From assembly GCA_023242925.1 (NCBI GenBank), contig CP096134.1, positions 1,327,944 through 1,391,943 on the forward strand: a DNA stretch of 64,000 bases, in the 5' to 3' direction. The translations under genes and the position numbers were made by a program. This document shows, in pieces, positions 26,332 to 34,155 of this stretch. How positions within the stretch are numbered: position 1 is the first letter of the stretch; each line of letters opens with the position of its first letter. The notes below the pieces were generated by a model, which saw nothing but the letters and a program-made list of their open reading frames with translations, ran no database searches and was not told the origin of the DNA. The DNA is from Hyphomonadaceae bacterium JAD_PAG50586_4 (lineage in GTDB: Bacteria > Pseudomonadota > Alphaproteobacteria > Caulobacterales > Aquidulcibacteraceae).

Positions 26332-27658
26332 GGTCGTCCACGATCAAGCTGGGAATGTGCAAGGAAGAATGTTCGTACACGTCCGCGCCGCAGCGCAGGC
26401 GTGCGTACATCTCGAGCAGATTGCCGGCGACGGTGATTTCGCTGACCGGATGCACGATGGCGCCGTTCTCGAACCAATAGCCGGCGACGCCCACCGACCA
26501 ATCGCCGGTGTTCATGTTGAGCGAGGGCGAAAACATCTCAGTGATGAAGAGGCCTTTGCCGGCGCCGCTCATCAGGCCTTTGAGATCGCGGTCGCCGGGC
26601 TTCACGAAGAGGTTGGACGCGCCAATGCCGGGCGGGCCGCCGTGACCCGAAGTGGCGTGGCCGTTGGGTTCGAGATTGAGCTGACGTGCGGCGGAAGAAT
26701 TGAGCAGCCACATCGTCTGCACGCCGTCGGCGACAAGATCGACCGGCTGCACCGCGCCGCCTTCGCCGTCGAAGTGCCGGCTGGAGAGGCCGCGCTTCAC
26801 GAACGGGTCTTCATGGATGCGGAAGCCTTCGGCAAACACGCGTTGGCCGAGCTTGTCCTTCACGAACGACACCCCGCGCGCGACCGAGGCGCCGGAAATG
26901 CCGGAGAGGAACGGCCCAATAATGCGGCCGGCCAAACGGTTCTCGAAAATCACCGCCGTTTTTTGGCTGGCGACTTTCTTGGCGCCCAAGCGAGCGGCGG
27001 CGCGCTCGCCGGCGAGGCGACCGATGATTTCCGGGGCTTCAAGATCGGCGAAGAACCGCTTGGTGCGATATTCGTAATCGCGCTCCATGTCGTCGCCACG
27101 TTCAGCGACGGGCGAGGTGCCGAGGCTATATGAAGTTGCGCTCTCCGCGCCTTCGAACCCGTCCGAGGTGGCGTACACAAAGTTCGACGTATCGTAGGAG
27201 GCGCCGGCGCCTCCCGAATTGGCGATGCCGGGAATTTTGAGCGAGGCGTCCTCGCAAATGCGCGCAAGTTCCAGCAGCTGCTCGGGCGTGGGGCGCGCGG
27301 AATCGGATTGCTCGATGTCCGGGTATGGGCCTTTGGCGCGGTAGCGCCCGTCGAGCAGGCCGCAATATTTGTCTTCCGGCGCCGCCTTGGCCATCGCCAC
27401 GGTGCGCTCGGCCAGCGCTTGCAGGCCTTTGCCTGAAAGGTCGGTCGTCGAGGCTGAAGCCTGGCGTTTGCCGATAAAGGCGCGCAGCGCGACGGAGCGG
27501 CCTTCCTCGCGCTCCATGCCCTCCAACTGGCCCATGCGGACCTCAGCGGAGATGCTCTCGCGGGCGGCGAGGGACGCCTCGGAAGCGTCGGCGCCCGCCT
27601 TGCGAGCGTAGTCGATCAGGGCCGCCAGAGCGGCATGTGAATCAGCGTCGAAAGCCAT
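26312..27658 (-). CDS. pmbA: Metalloprotease-like PmbA (TldE)
   Basis: 448 aa. TldD/PmbA family: ISAEVRMGQLEGMEREEGRS near the start, FENRLAGRIIGPFLSGISGA in the middle and GLFITEMFSPSLNMNTGDWS with VSEITVAGNLLEMYARLR at the end. It lacks the HExxxH zinc motif, as PmbA should, and works as a heterodimer with TldD. The tldD gene is in this window at 48051-49472 but is unlinked. First gene of the cysQ-DUF4170-ABC operon. Confidence 0.95.
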   Translation of the reverse strand: MAFDADSHAALAALIDYARKAGADASEASLAARESISAEVRMGQLEGMEREEGRSVALRAFIGKRQASASTTDLSGKGLQALAERTVAMAKAAPEDKYCGLLDGRYRAKGPYPDIEQSDSARPTPEQLLELARICEDASLKIPGIANSGGAGASYDTSNFVYATSDGFEGAESATSYSLGTSPVAERGDDMERDYEYRTKRFFADLEAPEIIGRLAGERAAARLGAKKVASQKTAVIFENRLAGRIIGPFLSGISGASVARGVSFVKDKLGQRVFAEGFRIHEDPFVKRGLSSRHFDGEGGAVQPVDLVADGVQTMWLLNSSAARQLNLEPNGHATSGHGGPPGIGASNLFVKPGDRDLKGLMSGAGKGLFITEMFSPSLNMNTGDWSVGVAGYWFENGAIVHPVSEITVAGNLLEMYARLRCGADVYEHSSLHIPSLIVDDLAISGV

Positions 27659-27718
27659 GGGCCCAACATGGGCGCTTCGCCCTGGACCGGCAATCGCGTG
27701 GTGGCGGTAAGGGGTTCT

Positions 27719-28123
27719 TTAGAGCTGCTGGGCGAGCCCAGCGGCGATCAGCCCGCCGCCGATCAGCAGATAGGAAAGCCAAGTGAGCACCATGCCGAAC
27801 ATGCGGCCGAAGTTCAAAGTGCCGGCATGAAGCCCGAGCCCGTGTAAAATTCTGCCGACGGTCAAAGAAATTCCAGCGGCGTGCAGCAGCCAAAGTGGGC
27901 TCGCGGGCTCCATAAGGGCCAGCACGACGATGCCGACGAGGCCCGCGGGGATGTATTCGGCGGCGTTGGCATGGGCGCGCACGGCGCGGTTGAAATCGGA
28001 GTTCCCGCCGTCGCCCAACGTGATCTTGTGCTTGCGCCGGCCGGCGACCACTAGCACTGCCAAAACCAGCAGGATCAAAATATTCACACCCGCATAAAGC
28101 GCGGCGATCTCCAGACGTAGCAT
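27719..28123 (-). CDS. MAPEG family membrane protein
   Basis: 134 aa with four hydrophobic segments. The pattern VVAGRRKHKITLGDGGNSDF, then RAVRAHANAAEYIPAGLVGI and HAAGISLTVGRILHGLGLH is typical of bacterial MAPEG proteins. Relatives include glutathione transferases and eicosanoid enzymes; the bacterial role is generally undefined. It stands upstream of pmbA on the same strand, 60 bases away. Confidence 0.88.
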   Translation of the reverse strand: MLRLEIAALYAGVNILILLVLAVLVVAGRRKHKITLGDGGNSDFNRAVRAHANAAEYIPAGLVGIVVLALMEPASPLWLLHAAGISLTVGRILHGLGLHAGTLNFGRMFGMVLTWLSYLLIGGGLIAAGLAQQL

Positions 28124-28267
28124 TGGCGTCCTCCCTCTGGACTTGCTCTAGCCTTTGTCGCCTCAGAGCAAAACCCGCATTTCAACCTTTTGTTTTGCTT
28201 TCAGAAACCGCGTGTTCACTGCCTTTCGGCATAGTCACGACATACAAAATGCCTCGAAGGCAACGGG

Positions 28268-28441
28268 ATGGGTGGTTTAGTCGACGCCGACTTTATTAGC
28301 GTCGCATGGGCGATGGTCGCGGCAATTGCCAGCTTGAGCTTGGCGGTTGTCGCGATAGCCTTTGCCCGTCGCGCCGATGACGCGGAACACGGCGAATATT
28401 GCGCCGCGTATAATGCGATGGCGCACATCACTGGCGGCTAA
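28268..28441 (+). CDS. Small single-TM protein (57 aa)
   Basis: ATG 28268 to TAA 28439-28441 encodes 57 aa: an acidic N-terminus (MGGLVDADF), one hydrophobic helix (about 12-33, VAWAMVAAIASLSLAVVAIA), then FARRADDAEHGE. A GAAGG sits at Shine-Dalgarno distance. The arrangement of helix followed by positive then charged residues suggests an N-out membrane peptide. No family is recognised. The opposite-strand open frame over the same bases looks like its shadow. Confidence 0.45.
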   Translation: MGGLVDADFISVAWAMVAAIASLSLAVVAIAFARRADDAEHGEYCAAYNAMAHITGG

Positions 28442-28522
28442 CAGGGCCGGCTAACGAAAAAGCAAACGACCGCGCGCGCAGCACCGGTTAAGGTCTCTTC
28501 ACGGATTCCGGTGGAGGCGATC

Positions 28523-29014
28523 ATGAAGTTCCGCGCGTTGATATTGGCATTGGCTTTGGCGGCGTGCGGGCAAGGTGCGCAAACGCCTGCGCCCGAAACG
28601 CCGGCCGCGAACGAGGCGCCCGATCCGTTCACGCTCAACATCGAAATCGGCCGCTATGGCGTGATGCTCAGCCACGTGCATGCGCTGACCGGTGATCGCC
28701 CGGGCTCGGCGGAGCCGGAAGTCACCGATCCGCGCGAATTGGCGCGTTCGCTGCGCGAAACGGCGTGGGAATACAATATCGAGCGCTCGCGGCTATGCGC
28801 GCGCGGTTTGTTCACGGAAGTCTCCTGCGGCGCCGCGTTCGAGCCCGTTTGGATATCGGAGCCGGCAAGTGCTGAGCCTACGCTGGAAGAATTGCAGAGC
28901 CGCAGCAATGCGCTCGGCGAAGAGGTGATGCGGTTCTGGGACGTCGTCTGCGAAGACGCCCGCACGCGCGAGCCGGACGAGCAAGCGAAGATGTATGTGT
29001 GTGCGATCGAGTAG
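28523..29014 (+). CDS. Putative lipoprotein, unknown function
   Basis: 163 aa from ATG 28523, which has GGAGG at correct spacing. A lipoprotein signal MKFRALILALALAAC ends at Cys15, followed by a Pro/Ala/Glu linker. The mature domain has four Cys (CARGLFTEVSCGA, VVCEDA, YVCAIE), suggesting disulfides in the periplasm. I recognise no family. Convergent with the methyltransferase gene, with stop codons adjacent. Confidence 0.65.
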   Translation: MKFRALILALALAACGQGAQTPAPETPAANEAPDPFTLNIEIGRYGVMLSHVHALTGDRPGSAEPEVTDPRELARSLRETAWEYNIERSRLCARGLFTEVSCGAAFEPVWISEPASAEPTLEELQSRSNALGEEVMRFWDVVCEDARTREPDEQAKMYVCAIE

Positions 29015-29659
29015 CTATTTGATCCGCCAAACCGCAGCGCGCTTGACCTCTGCATCCTCAAGCGCGCGGGTGACGGGGATGTCGTACGCGGCGATCTGCT
29101 CCAGCTTGTCGCGCGGCAGATAGGTGCGGCCGGGATCGCCGATCAGCACGCGCTTGCCGGCATTCTGCTGCGCGATCAGCCAATCGAGCACGCGCGGCGC
29201 CAGATCTCGGTCATAGAAAAGATCGCCAACGAGGATCACTTGCGCGTCCGTCGGCTGGCCGACGGGATCAGCGCCGCTGGTTTGCACGACAACACCGTTC
29301 AGTTCCGAATTCAGCGCCGCCGCATGCGACGCGAACGCATCAATGTCGATGGCCAGCGCCGACGTCGCGCCCGCTTTCACTGCCGCGATCGCGACAAGGC
29401 CGGAGCCGGAGGCGACATCGAGCACGCTTTGTCCGCGCACGGTTTCAGGATGATCCAACACGTAGCGCGCCAAAGCTTGCCCGCCCGCCCACGCGAACGC
29501 CCAGAAGGGCGGCGGCAGGCCCAGTTCGCCGAGTTGTTCTTCCGTGAGCTGCCAGAGGCTCACTGCGTCATCGGCGAGATAAAGCCGAAGCTCCGGCACA
29601 TGGCTCGGCGCAAGCACGCGCGTGTTGTCGCGGATGAAGGCTGGGATGTCGGAGATCAT
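29015..29659 (-). CDS. SAM-dependent methyltransferase (ETF-beta lysine methyltransferase type)
   Basis: 214 aa from ATG 29659. The glycine-rich SAM loop is VLDVASGSGLVAIAAVKAGA, with acidic residues in ALAIDID. FWAFAWAGGQALARYVLD and the post-motif VGDLFYDRDLA match the METTL20-like group, which methylates lysines of electron-transfer flavoprotein beta in alphaproteobacteria. Substrate assignment is by similarity only; no etf genes are nearby. Confidence 0.75.
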   Translation of the reverse strand: MISDIPAFIRDNTRVLAPSHVPELRLYLADDAVSLWQLTEEQLGELGLPPPFWAFAWAGGQALARYVLDHPETVRGQSVLDVASGSGLVAIAAVKAGATSALAIDIDAFASHAAALNSELNGVVVQTSGADPVGQPTDAQVILVGDLFYDRDLAPRVLDWLIAQQNAGKRVLIGDPGRTYLPRDKLEQIAAYDIPVTRALEDAEVKRAAVWRIK

Positions 29660-29667
29660 GGAATGGA

Positions 29668-29741
29668 GGCAATGGGCAGTAGGCAATGGGCAATAGTGAG
29701 GGCTTAGCCGTCCAATTGCCTATTGGCCATTGCCTATTGCC
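29668..29741. repeat. Inverted repeat of GGCAAT-rich units
   Basis: A left arm of related units (GGCAATGGGCAGTAGGCAAT and onward, 29668-29696) is matched on the other strand by 29713-29741 (GGCAATAGGCAATGG reading in reverse). The unit is repeated about twice per arm. It separates the desaturase and methyltransferase genes and differs in sequence from the CATTCC palindromes. Confidence 0.65.
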
Positions 29742-29745
29742 TCGC

Positions 29746-30678
29746 TCAAGCCGCGGTAGCGAGCGCCGGCCGCGGCGTCGTCGCTTCACGCAGCACGCTC
29801 ACATAGCCCGGCGCGATTTTCATGCGGGACCAATAGCCTTTGTTCATCAGCACATCGTGCAGCGCCGGCAAGCGATAACAGGGCACGTGCATGAAGACGT
29901 GGTGCTCGGCGTGATAATGCACCCAGAACGGTGCGATCAACAGGCGCTCGATCGGATTGGCGAGCGTGGTGCGTGCGTGCGTGAACGGATCGGCTTGTGC
30001 GCCGACGCAGGCGTGTTCGCCGATATTGCGCAGGCGCGTGACCAGCGGCAGCCAGCTCGCCATCGGCACGATCCAGAGTGCCGGATAGGCCCACCAATAG
30101 CCTGTGAGCGCGAGGGCGGCGAAGAGTGCTGCGTTGATCGCCAGGAAGCGGCCGACGCTGGCGTTGACGACTTCACCCGGTTTGCGGCCACCGAAGATTT
30201 GCGCGATGCGCTGTTTGAAGAAGGTTTGGCCGGTGAGATCGCGCACGATCTTGCGCCCGAGTGAGTTGCGCGAAATCGGGAAGGGAGCTGAGAGCGCGAG
30301 GTCGGGATCGTCTTCCGTTTCGGTGAAGCGATGGTGCTTGATGTGATAGGCGCGATAGGAATCGAGCCGCGCGCCGACGGGTGCTGCGCAGAGCCATTCG
30401 CCGACCCAATCATTGATCTTCGTGTTCGGATGCAGCGCGCCGTGAGCCGCGTCATGCATCAGAATGGCGAGCCCAAGCTGCCGCGCGCCGATGAGCATCA
30501 CGGCTAAAATGTAAGTCAGCGGATTGGGCCACACGATAAACATCGCGCCAGCGGCGATGATGAGGCCCCAGGCGCAGGCGACCAGCGCCAAGCCGCGCCA
30601 CGATGATTTCGATGAGACGCGCGCCCATTCCTCGGGCGTGAACACGTCTTTGGGCTCGATGCGTGCGACGGCTGGCAT
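29746..30678 (-). CDS. Fatty acid desaturase family protein
   Basis: 310 aa with four hydrophobic helices. Three histidine boxes are present: HDAAH (75-79), HIKHH (112-116) and HAEHH (256-260), the di-iron ligands of membrane desaturases and hydroxylases. NIGEHA (219-223) adds a further conserved His. It may desaturate acyl lipids or hydroxylate a lipid or carotenoid; the sequence alone does not decide. Single gene, followed downstream by a repeat. Confidence 0.88.
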   Translation of the reverse strand: MPAVARIEPKDVFTPEEWARVSSKSSWRGLALVACAWGLIIAAGAMFIVWPNPLTYILAVMLIGARQLGLAILMHDAAHGALHPNTKINDWVGEWLCAAPVGARLDSYRAYHIKHHRFTETEDDPDLALSAPFPISRNSLGRKIVRDLTGQTFFKQRIAQIFGGRKPGEVVNASVGRFLAINAALFAALALTGYWWAYPALWIVPMASWLPLVTRLRNIGEHACVGAQADPFTHARTTLANPIERLLIAPFWVHYHAEHHVFMHVPCYRLPALHDVLMNKGYWSRMKIAPGYVSVLREATTPRPALATAA

Positions 30679-30761
30679 GGGGTTTGTTTAGCGCAATTGG
30701 TTTTGGATTTCACTTCACAACATGCGCGCGCGTCGCATTGTGCAGTGCGAAATTCAGCGCT

Positions 30762-31466
30762 TTACGTAACGGGCGGCGGTTCCCCAAACGCGAACACGCG
30801 CTTCAAACCGGCCTCGCCCACCTTCGTGAATTCGAGCACGCGGCTGGCGCGCTTTTGGATCGCCCAATCGCGGTAGAAGATTTGATCGAGGATGGCGGCG
30901 CCCAGCGCGCCGGCGATGTGGTGGCGCCGTACGCTCCAATCGAGGCAGGCGCGGCAGAGCGGGCGCGCGCCGCGTTCGATGTCGGCGATGTCGACGCCGA
31001 AGGTTTGCACTTTGATGCGCCCGAGTTTGGTCAGCGTGTAGGTGTTCTCGGGGCCGGGCAGCATCCATTTGTTTTTTATGAAGGCGTCGAACAACGCGAC
31101 GCCGAGTTCGCCGGCGAGATGATCGTAGCAGATGCGCGCGTGGCGCAGTGCGGGCTCTTTTGGGCCGGGGCGTGCGCGCAACGCTTTCGCGCGAGCGGCG
31201 ACGCCCATCAAAGTTTCCAGCAGGCCGGCGACGTCGGCGTTGGCGAGGCGATAATAACGATGGCGGCCTTGCGCTTCGACATCGACCAAGCCGGCGTCGA
31301 CCAATTTTCCGAGATGTGAGCTTGCGGTTTGCTTGGTGACGTTGGCTTCGAGCGCGAGTTCGGTCGCCGTCAGCGCCGCACCATTGAGTAGCGCGGTCAG
31401 CATATTCGCCCGCGCCGGATCGCCGACCATAGCGGCGATGGCCGCGATGTTGGGCCCATCTTTCAT
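30762..31466 (-). CDS. ArsR-type winged-helix transcriptional regulator
   Basis: 234 aa from ATG 31466. The N-terminal wHTH has MVGDPARANMLTALLNGAAL, ATELALEANVTKQTASSHLG and YYRLANADVAGLLE. The C-terminal domain (about 95-234) is longer than in simple ArsR proteins and keeps RICYDHLAGELGVALFDAF and CRACLDWSVRRHHIAGALGA, with Cys and His that could sense a ligand. No metal-binding ELCVCDL motif is seen. A perfect palindrome sits just upstream (31479-31502), and a NIPSNAP/ABM gene pair is divergent, so autoregulation plus control of that pair is likely. Confidence 0.82.
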   Translation of the reverse strand: MKDGPNIAAIAAMVGDPARANMLTALLNGAALTATELALEANVTKQTASSHLGKLVDAGLVDVEAQGRHRYYRLANADVAGLLETLMGVAARAKALRARPGPKEPALRHARICYDHLAGELGVALFDAFIKNKWMLPGPENTYTLTKLGRIKVQTFGVDIADIERGARPLCRACLDWSVRRHHIAGALGAAILDQIFYRDWAIQKRASRVLEFTKVGEAGLKRVFAFGEPPPVT

Positions 31467-31478
31467 GTCATGGCTTTC

Positions 31479-31502
31479 ATGGTTCGATGTTAGTCGAACC
31501 AT
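31479..31502. promoter_or_regulatory. Palindromic operator for the ArsR-type regulator
   Basis: ATGGTTCGA (31479-31487), spacer TGTTAG, TCGAACCAT (31494-31502): a perfect 9+9 inverted repeat in the intergenic space between the ArsR-type gene (start 31466, minus) and the NIPSNAP gene (start 31546, plus). Its symmetry and site fit a dimeric regulator. Confidence 0.7.
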
Positions 31503-31545
31503 GACGCGCTCGCAATCCGCTAGGACTAGGGCCTGGAGGTTTGCG

Positions 31546-31851
31546 ATGCTGACATGCTGTATTCGTTACGAAATCGATCCGTTTAAGCGCGCGGAATTTG
31601 AGTGTTACGCAAGGGTTTGGGGCGAAGCGATCCCGCGCTGCGGGGCGGATTTGATCGGTTATTACGCGCCGCACGAGGGCTCGGCGACGTTGGCGTACGG
31701 TTTATACAACATCGCCAGCTTGGCGGCGTACGAGGAGTATCGCGCGCGGCTGGCGGCCGATCCTCTCGGTCGCGAGAATTACGAATTCGCCAAGCGCGAG
31801 CGTTTCATTTTGCGCGAAGATCGCACCTTCCTGAAGCTGTGCTCCAAATGA
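31546..31851 (+). CDS. NIPSNAP family protein
   Basis: 101 aa from ATG 31546 with GGAGG upstream. A ferredoxin-like dimeric alpha/beta barrel fold is indicated by the N-terminal LTCCIRYEIDPFKRAEFECY, the GADLIGYYAPHEG loop and ENYEFAKRERFILREDRTFL at the end. NIPSNAP proteins are small stress-related proteins of unclear activity. It overlaps the next gene by 4 bases (ATGA) and lies behind the palindromic operator. Confidence 0.75.
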   Translation: MLTCCIRYEIDPFKRAEFECYARVWGEAIPRCGADLIGYYAPHEGSATLAYGLYNIASLAAYEEYRARLAADPLGRENYEFAKRERFILREDRTFLKLCSK

Positions 31852-32186
31852 TCGCCGTGATCTTCGAGGTCGAGCCCGCCGATCGCGACGCGTATTTCCG
31901 CATCGCTGGCGAGTTGCGCGCGCTGCTGGACGACATCGACGGCTTCATTTCGATCGAGCGGTTTCAGAGCTTGAGCGACGAGGGCCGCGTGCTCTCGCTT
32001 TCGTTCTGGCGCGATGAATCCGCTATCGCACAATGGCGAGTGCTCGAAGCGCATCGCGCCGCGCAAGCTCTGGGGCGTCGTGATGTGCTTCACAATTATC
32101 GCCTGCGCGTGGCGCACGTCGTTCGCGACTACGGGATGCTTGAGCGAAATCAGGCGCCGACCGATTCTCAATCGGCGCATTGCTAA
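31848..32186 (+). CDS. Antibiotic biosynthesis monooxygenase (ABM) domain protein
   Basis: 112 aa. The start ATG overlaps the NIPSNAP stop. The ABM fold shows IAVIFEVEPADRDAYFRIAG, FISIERFQSLSDEGRVLSLS and FWRDESAIAQWRVLEAHRAA. Members oxidise quinol-like compounds, degrade heme or act as small quinol monooxygenases. Pairing with NIPSNAP under an ArsR-type regulator suggests a response to a reactive or aromatic compound; this is inference. Confidence 0.8.
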   Translation: MIAVIFEVEPADRDAYFRIAGELRALLDDIDGFISIERFQSLSDEGRVLSLSFWRDESAIAQWRVLEAHRAAQALGRRDVLHNYRLRVAHVVRDYGMLERNQAPTDSQSAHC

Positions 32187-32190
32187 TCGG

Positions 32191-32231
32191 CGTCATTCCC
32201 GGGGCGGCCACAGGCCGAAACCGGAGTGACG
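32191..32231. repeat. Short CATTCC-type intergenic palindrome
   Basis: CGTCATTCCCGGGGCGGCC (32191-32209) is followed after a few bases by GGCC and then CCGGAGTGACG (32221-32231), an imperfect inverted repeat. It is a shortened member of the element family seen at 35982-36076 and 55548-55652 and lies between convergent genes, where it may act as a terminator. Confidence 0.55.
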
Positions 32232-32243
32232 CAGTGAAGTGAA

Positions 32244-32867
32244 CTAGAGTTTCGATTGCTCCGGCGTTTGCGTATCCGCGACGCGCCACAGATGCCATGC
32301 GGCCGCACTGCGCCAGGGCGCCCAGCGTTCGCCGTAGGCGCCGAGCGTCTTTGGTGTGAATTCGCGCTTGTAGAGCTTCTCGGCGCCTTTGCGGACGCCG
32401 AGATCGTCGATCGGCAGCACGTCGGGGCGGCCGAGCGTGAAGATGAGATACATCTCCACCGTCCAGCGGCCGACGCCGCGCGCCGCGGTGAGGCGCTCGA
32501 TGATCTCTTCGTTGTCGAGCCGCGAGAGCGTGCGCGCGTGCGGGATGACGCCGTCGAGGCGTTTTTGCGCGATGTCTTTTAGTGCGGCGCTCTTTTGACG
32601 TGAAAGCCCAGCACTCCGCAGCACTTCGTCTGGTGTCTTGAGCAAATCTTCCGGTTCGGGATGATCTTTCTCGGCAAACAGCGCCAGTACGCGATTGTGG
32701 ATCGTGGTGGCGGCTTTGCCGGAGAGTTGTTGAAACACCACCGCGCGCACCAAGGCGCGATAGGGGTCTTTGGTCTTTTCGAACTTGGTCGCGAACGCCT
32801 CGTGCGTCGGGATGACCTTGGCGAAGCGCTTGCACACTTGGGCCAGGTGCTTCTCCGCGTCGTTCAT
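32244..32867 (-). CDS. DNA-3-methyladenine glycosylase 2 (AlkA-like)
   Basis: 207 aa from the ATG at 32867. HhH-GPD fold: VVFQQLSGKAATTIHNRVLA, GLSRQKSAALKDIA, then the hairpin and loop LTAARGVGRWTVEMYLIFTL and LPIDDLGVRKG, which holds the catalytic Asp. It removes alkylated bases from DNA. The start follows the stop of ubiA directly, so the two are probably co-transcribed. Confidence 0.9.
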   Translation of the reverse strand: MNDAEKHLAQVCKRFAKVIPTHEAFATKFEKTKDPYRALVRAVVFQQLSGKAATTIHNRVLALFAEKDHPEPEDLLKTPDEVLRSAGLSRQKSAALKDIAQKRLDGVIPHARTLSRLDNEEIIERLTAARGVGRWTVEMYLIFTLGRPDVLPIDDLGVRKGAEKLYKREFTPKTLGAYGERWAPWRSAAAWHLWRVADTQTPEQSKL

Positions 32868-32868
32868 C

Positions 32869-33837
32869 TCACATCCCCAAAACCGGCCGCACTGTACGCC
32901 AGATGGGCTCAAGCGAGAAGGCGAGCAAGATGGCCGCGCCAATGAGCGCGTTGCGCTTGAACGCGGCGAGCGCCGTTTCCGGACTCTCGGCGCTCACGCT
33001 CTGCAACATCGGCCAAATCAGGAAGGCGCCGATGGCGCTGAGTGCGAGTGCAAGAATAATCCCAGCGCCGGCGATCGCCCCTGCCGCGGCCCACAGCGCA
33101 ATCGCGGCGACGTAGAACACGCTCGTCCACGTGCGCCATTTGTCCGCGAACAGCCGCGCGGTGGAGCGTACGCCGACGAGTGCGTCGTCCTCGCGGTCTT
33201 GTAGCGCATAGATCGTGTCGTAGCCGATGGTCCAGCAGATGCAGCCGGCGTAAAGCGCGAGCGCTTCGAGCGGAACGCCGCTTTCGCTGCTGACGGCAGC
33301 GCCCCCGACCAGCGCGCCCCACGAAAACACGATGCCCAGCCACGCTTGTGGCCACCAGGTAATGCGTTTCATCAACGGATAGAGCGCGACCAGGGGAATG
33401 GCGACCAGCGACACGATCTGCGCCAGCGGCGGCAGTGAGAGCAGCACGCCAAGCCCGATCAGGCATTGGGCCAGCAGCCACACCCACGCGGCCTTGAGCG
33501 ACACTGCGCCGGACGGCAGCGGTCGCAGCCGCGTGCGCGCGACTTGCGCATCGATGTCGCGATCGAGAATGTCGTTATAGGTGCAACCTGCGCCGCGCAT
33601 GGCGATTGCGCCGAGCAGGAACGCGAACGCGAAGCGGAGGTCGTCGGTATAGAAACCGTAGCCCGTGCGGGTGACCGCGAGCCCCATCAGGCACGGCAGC
33701 AACAGCAATTGCCAGCCGATCGGGCGATCCAGCCGCGAGAGCTGCGCGAACGGCTTCCACGCGCGCGGCAGCGCGTCGGTCCAATGTTGCTTCAGCGCAT
33801 CGGCGGGTTTCAAATCGCTCACATTGGCGTCATGCAA
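32869..33837 (-). CDS. ubiA: 4-hydroxybenzoate polyprenyltransferase UbiA
   Basis: 322 aa integral membrane protein. The two Asp-rich motifs are NDILDRDID (88-96) and YALQDREDD. The N-terminal RLDRPIGWQLLLLPC and the later TRLRPLPSGAVS are family signatures. It attaches the polyprenyl tail to 4-hydroxybenzoate in ubiquinone synthesis, at the inner membrane. It is followed at once by the alkA-like gene. Confidence 0.94.
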   Translation of the reverse strand: MHDANVSDLKPADALKQHWTDALPRAWKPFAQLSRLDRPIGWQLLLLPCLMGLAVTRTGYGFYTDDLRFAFAFLLGAIAMRGAGCTYNDILDRDIDAQVARTRLRPLPSGAVSLKAAWVWLLAQCLIGLGVLLSLPPLAQIVSLVAIPLVALYPLMKRITWWPQAWLGIVFSWGALVGGAAVSSESGVPLEALALYAGCICWTIGYDTIYALQDREDDALVGVRSTARLFADKWRTWTSVFYVAAIALWAAAGAIAGAGIILALALSAIGAFLIWPMLQSVSAESPETALAAFKRNALIGAAILLAFSLEPIWRTVRPVLGM

Positions 33838-34155
33838 GGCTGATTTGCTTTACGCAAGGCGGCGCTTTGACTATGTAAACTGCCTTCGCTTTGAGGAGCG
33901 CTTTATGAACACCCGCCTTCGTTAAATCGCGGCGCCGCGCACGGTCGCCGATGAGCGTCGCGGCAGCTTTGGCTGCTCCGGCTCGAAATCCCGGAACCCA
34001 AAAGCGGGTGCTCCCAAAGGGAGTTATCGGGAAACCGTAGCGCAAAGTCGTGCGGGTGTTTGCCGCCTTCGGGCGTTTGCTTCCAGCGCTTTGATCCCAT
34101 CTTTGAAGTTCGCGACGCCGCTTTCGCGCGGCCGCGATCCCTATTCGGTATTCCC
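33838..34155 (+). promoter_or_regulatory. Long structured leader with a six-codon ORF before the ABC exporter
   Basis: 318 bases without a full gene. A six-codon ORF (ATG 33905, TAA 33923-33925, MNTRLR) has GAGGAG at Shine-Dalgarno distance. Downstream, TCCCG (33989-33993) and CGGGA (34028-34032) enclose two small hairpins (ACCC/GGGT at 33996-34009, CTCCC/GGGAG at 34011-34023), giving a three-way-junction-like fold. A CGCC-TTCG-GGCG hairpin follows at 34064-34075. This could be a ribosome-sensed attenuator or a structured 5' UTR; pairing was judged by eye only. Confidence 0.35.
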
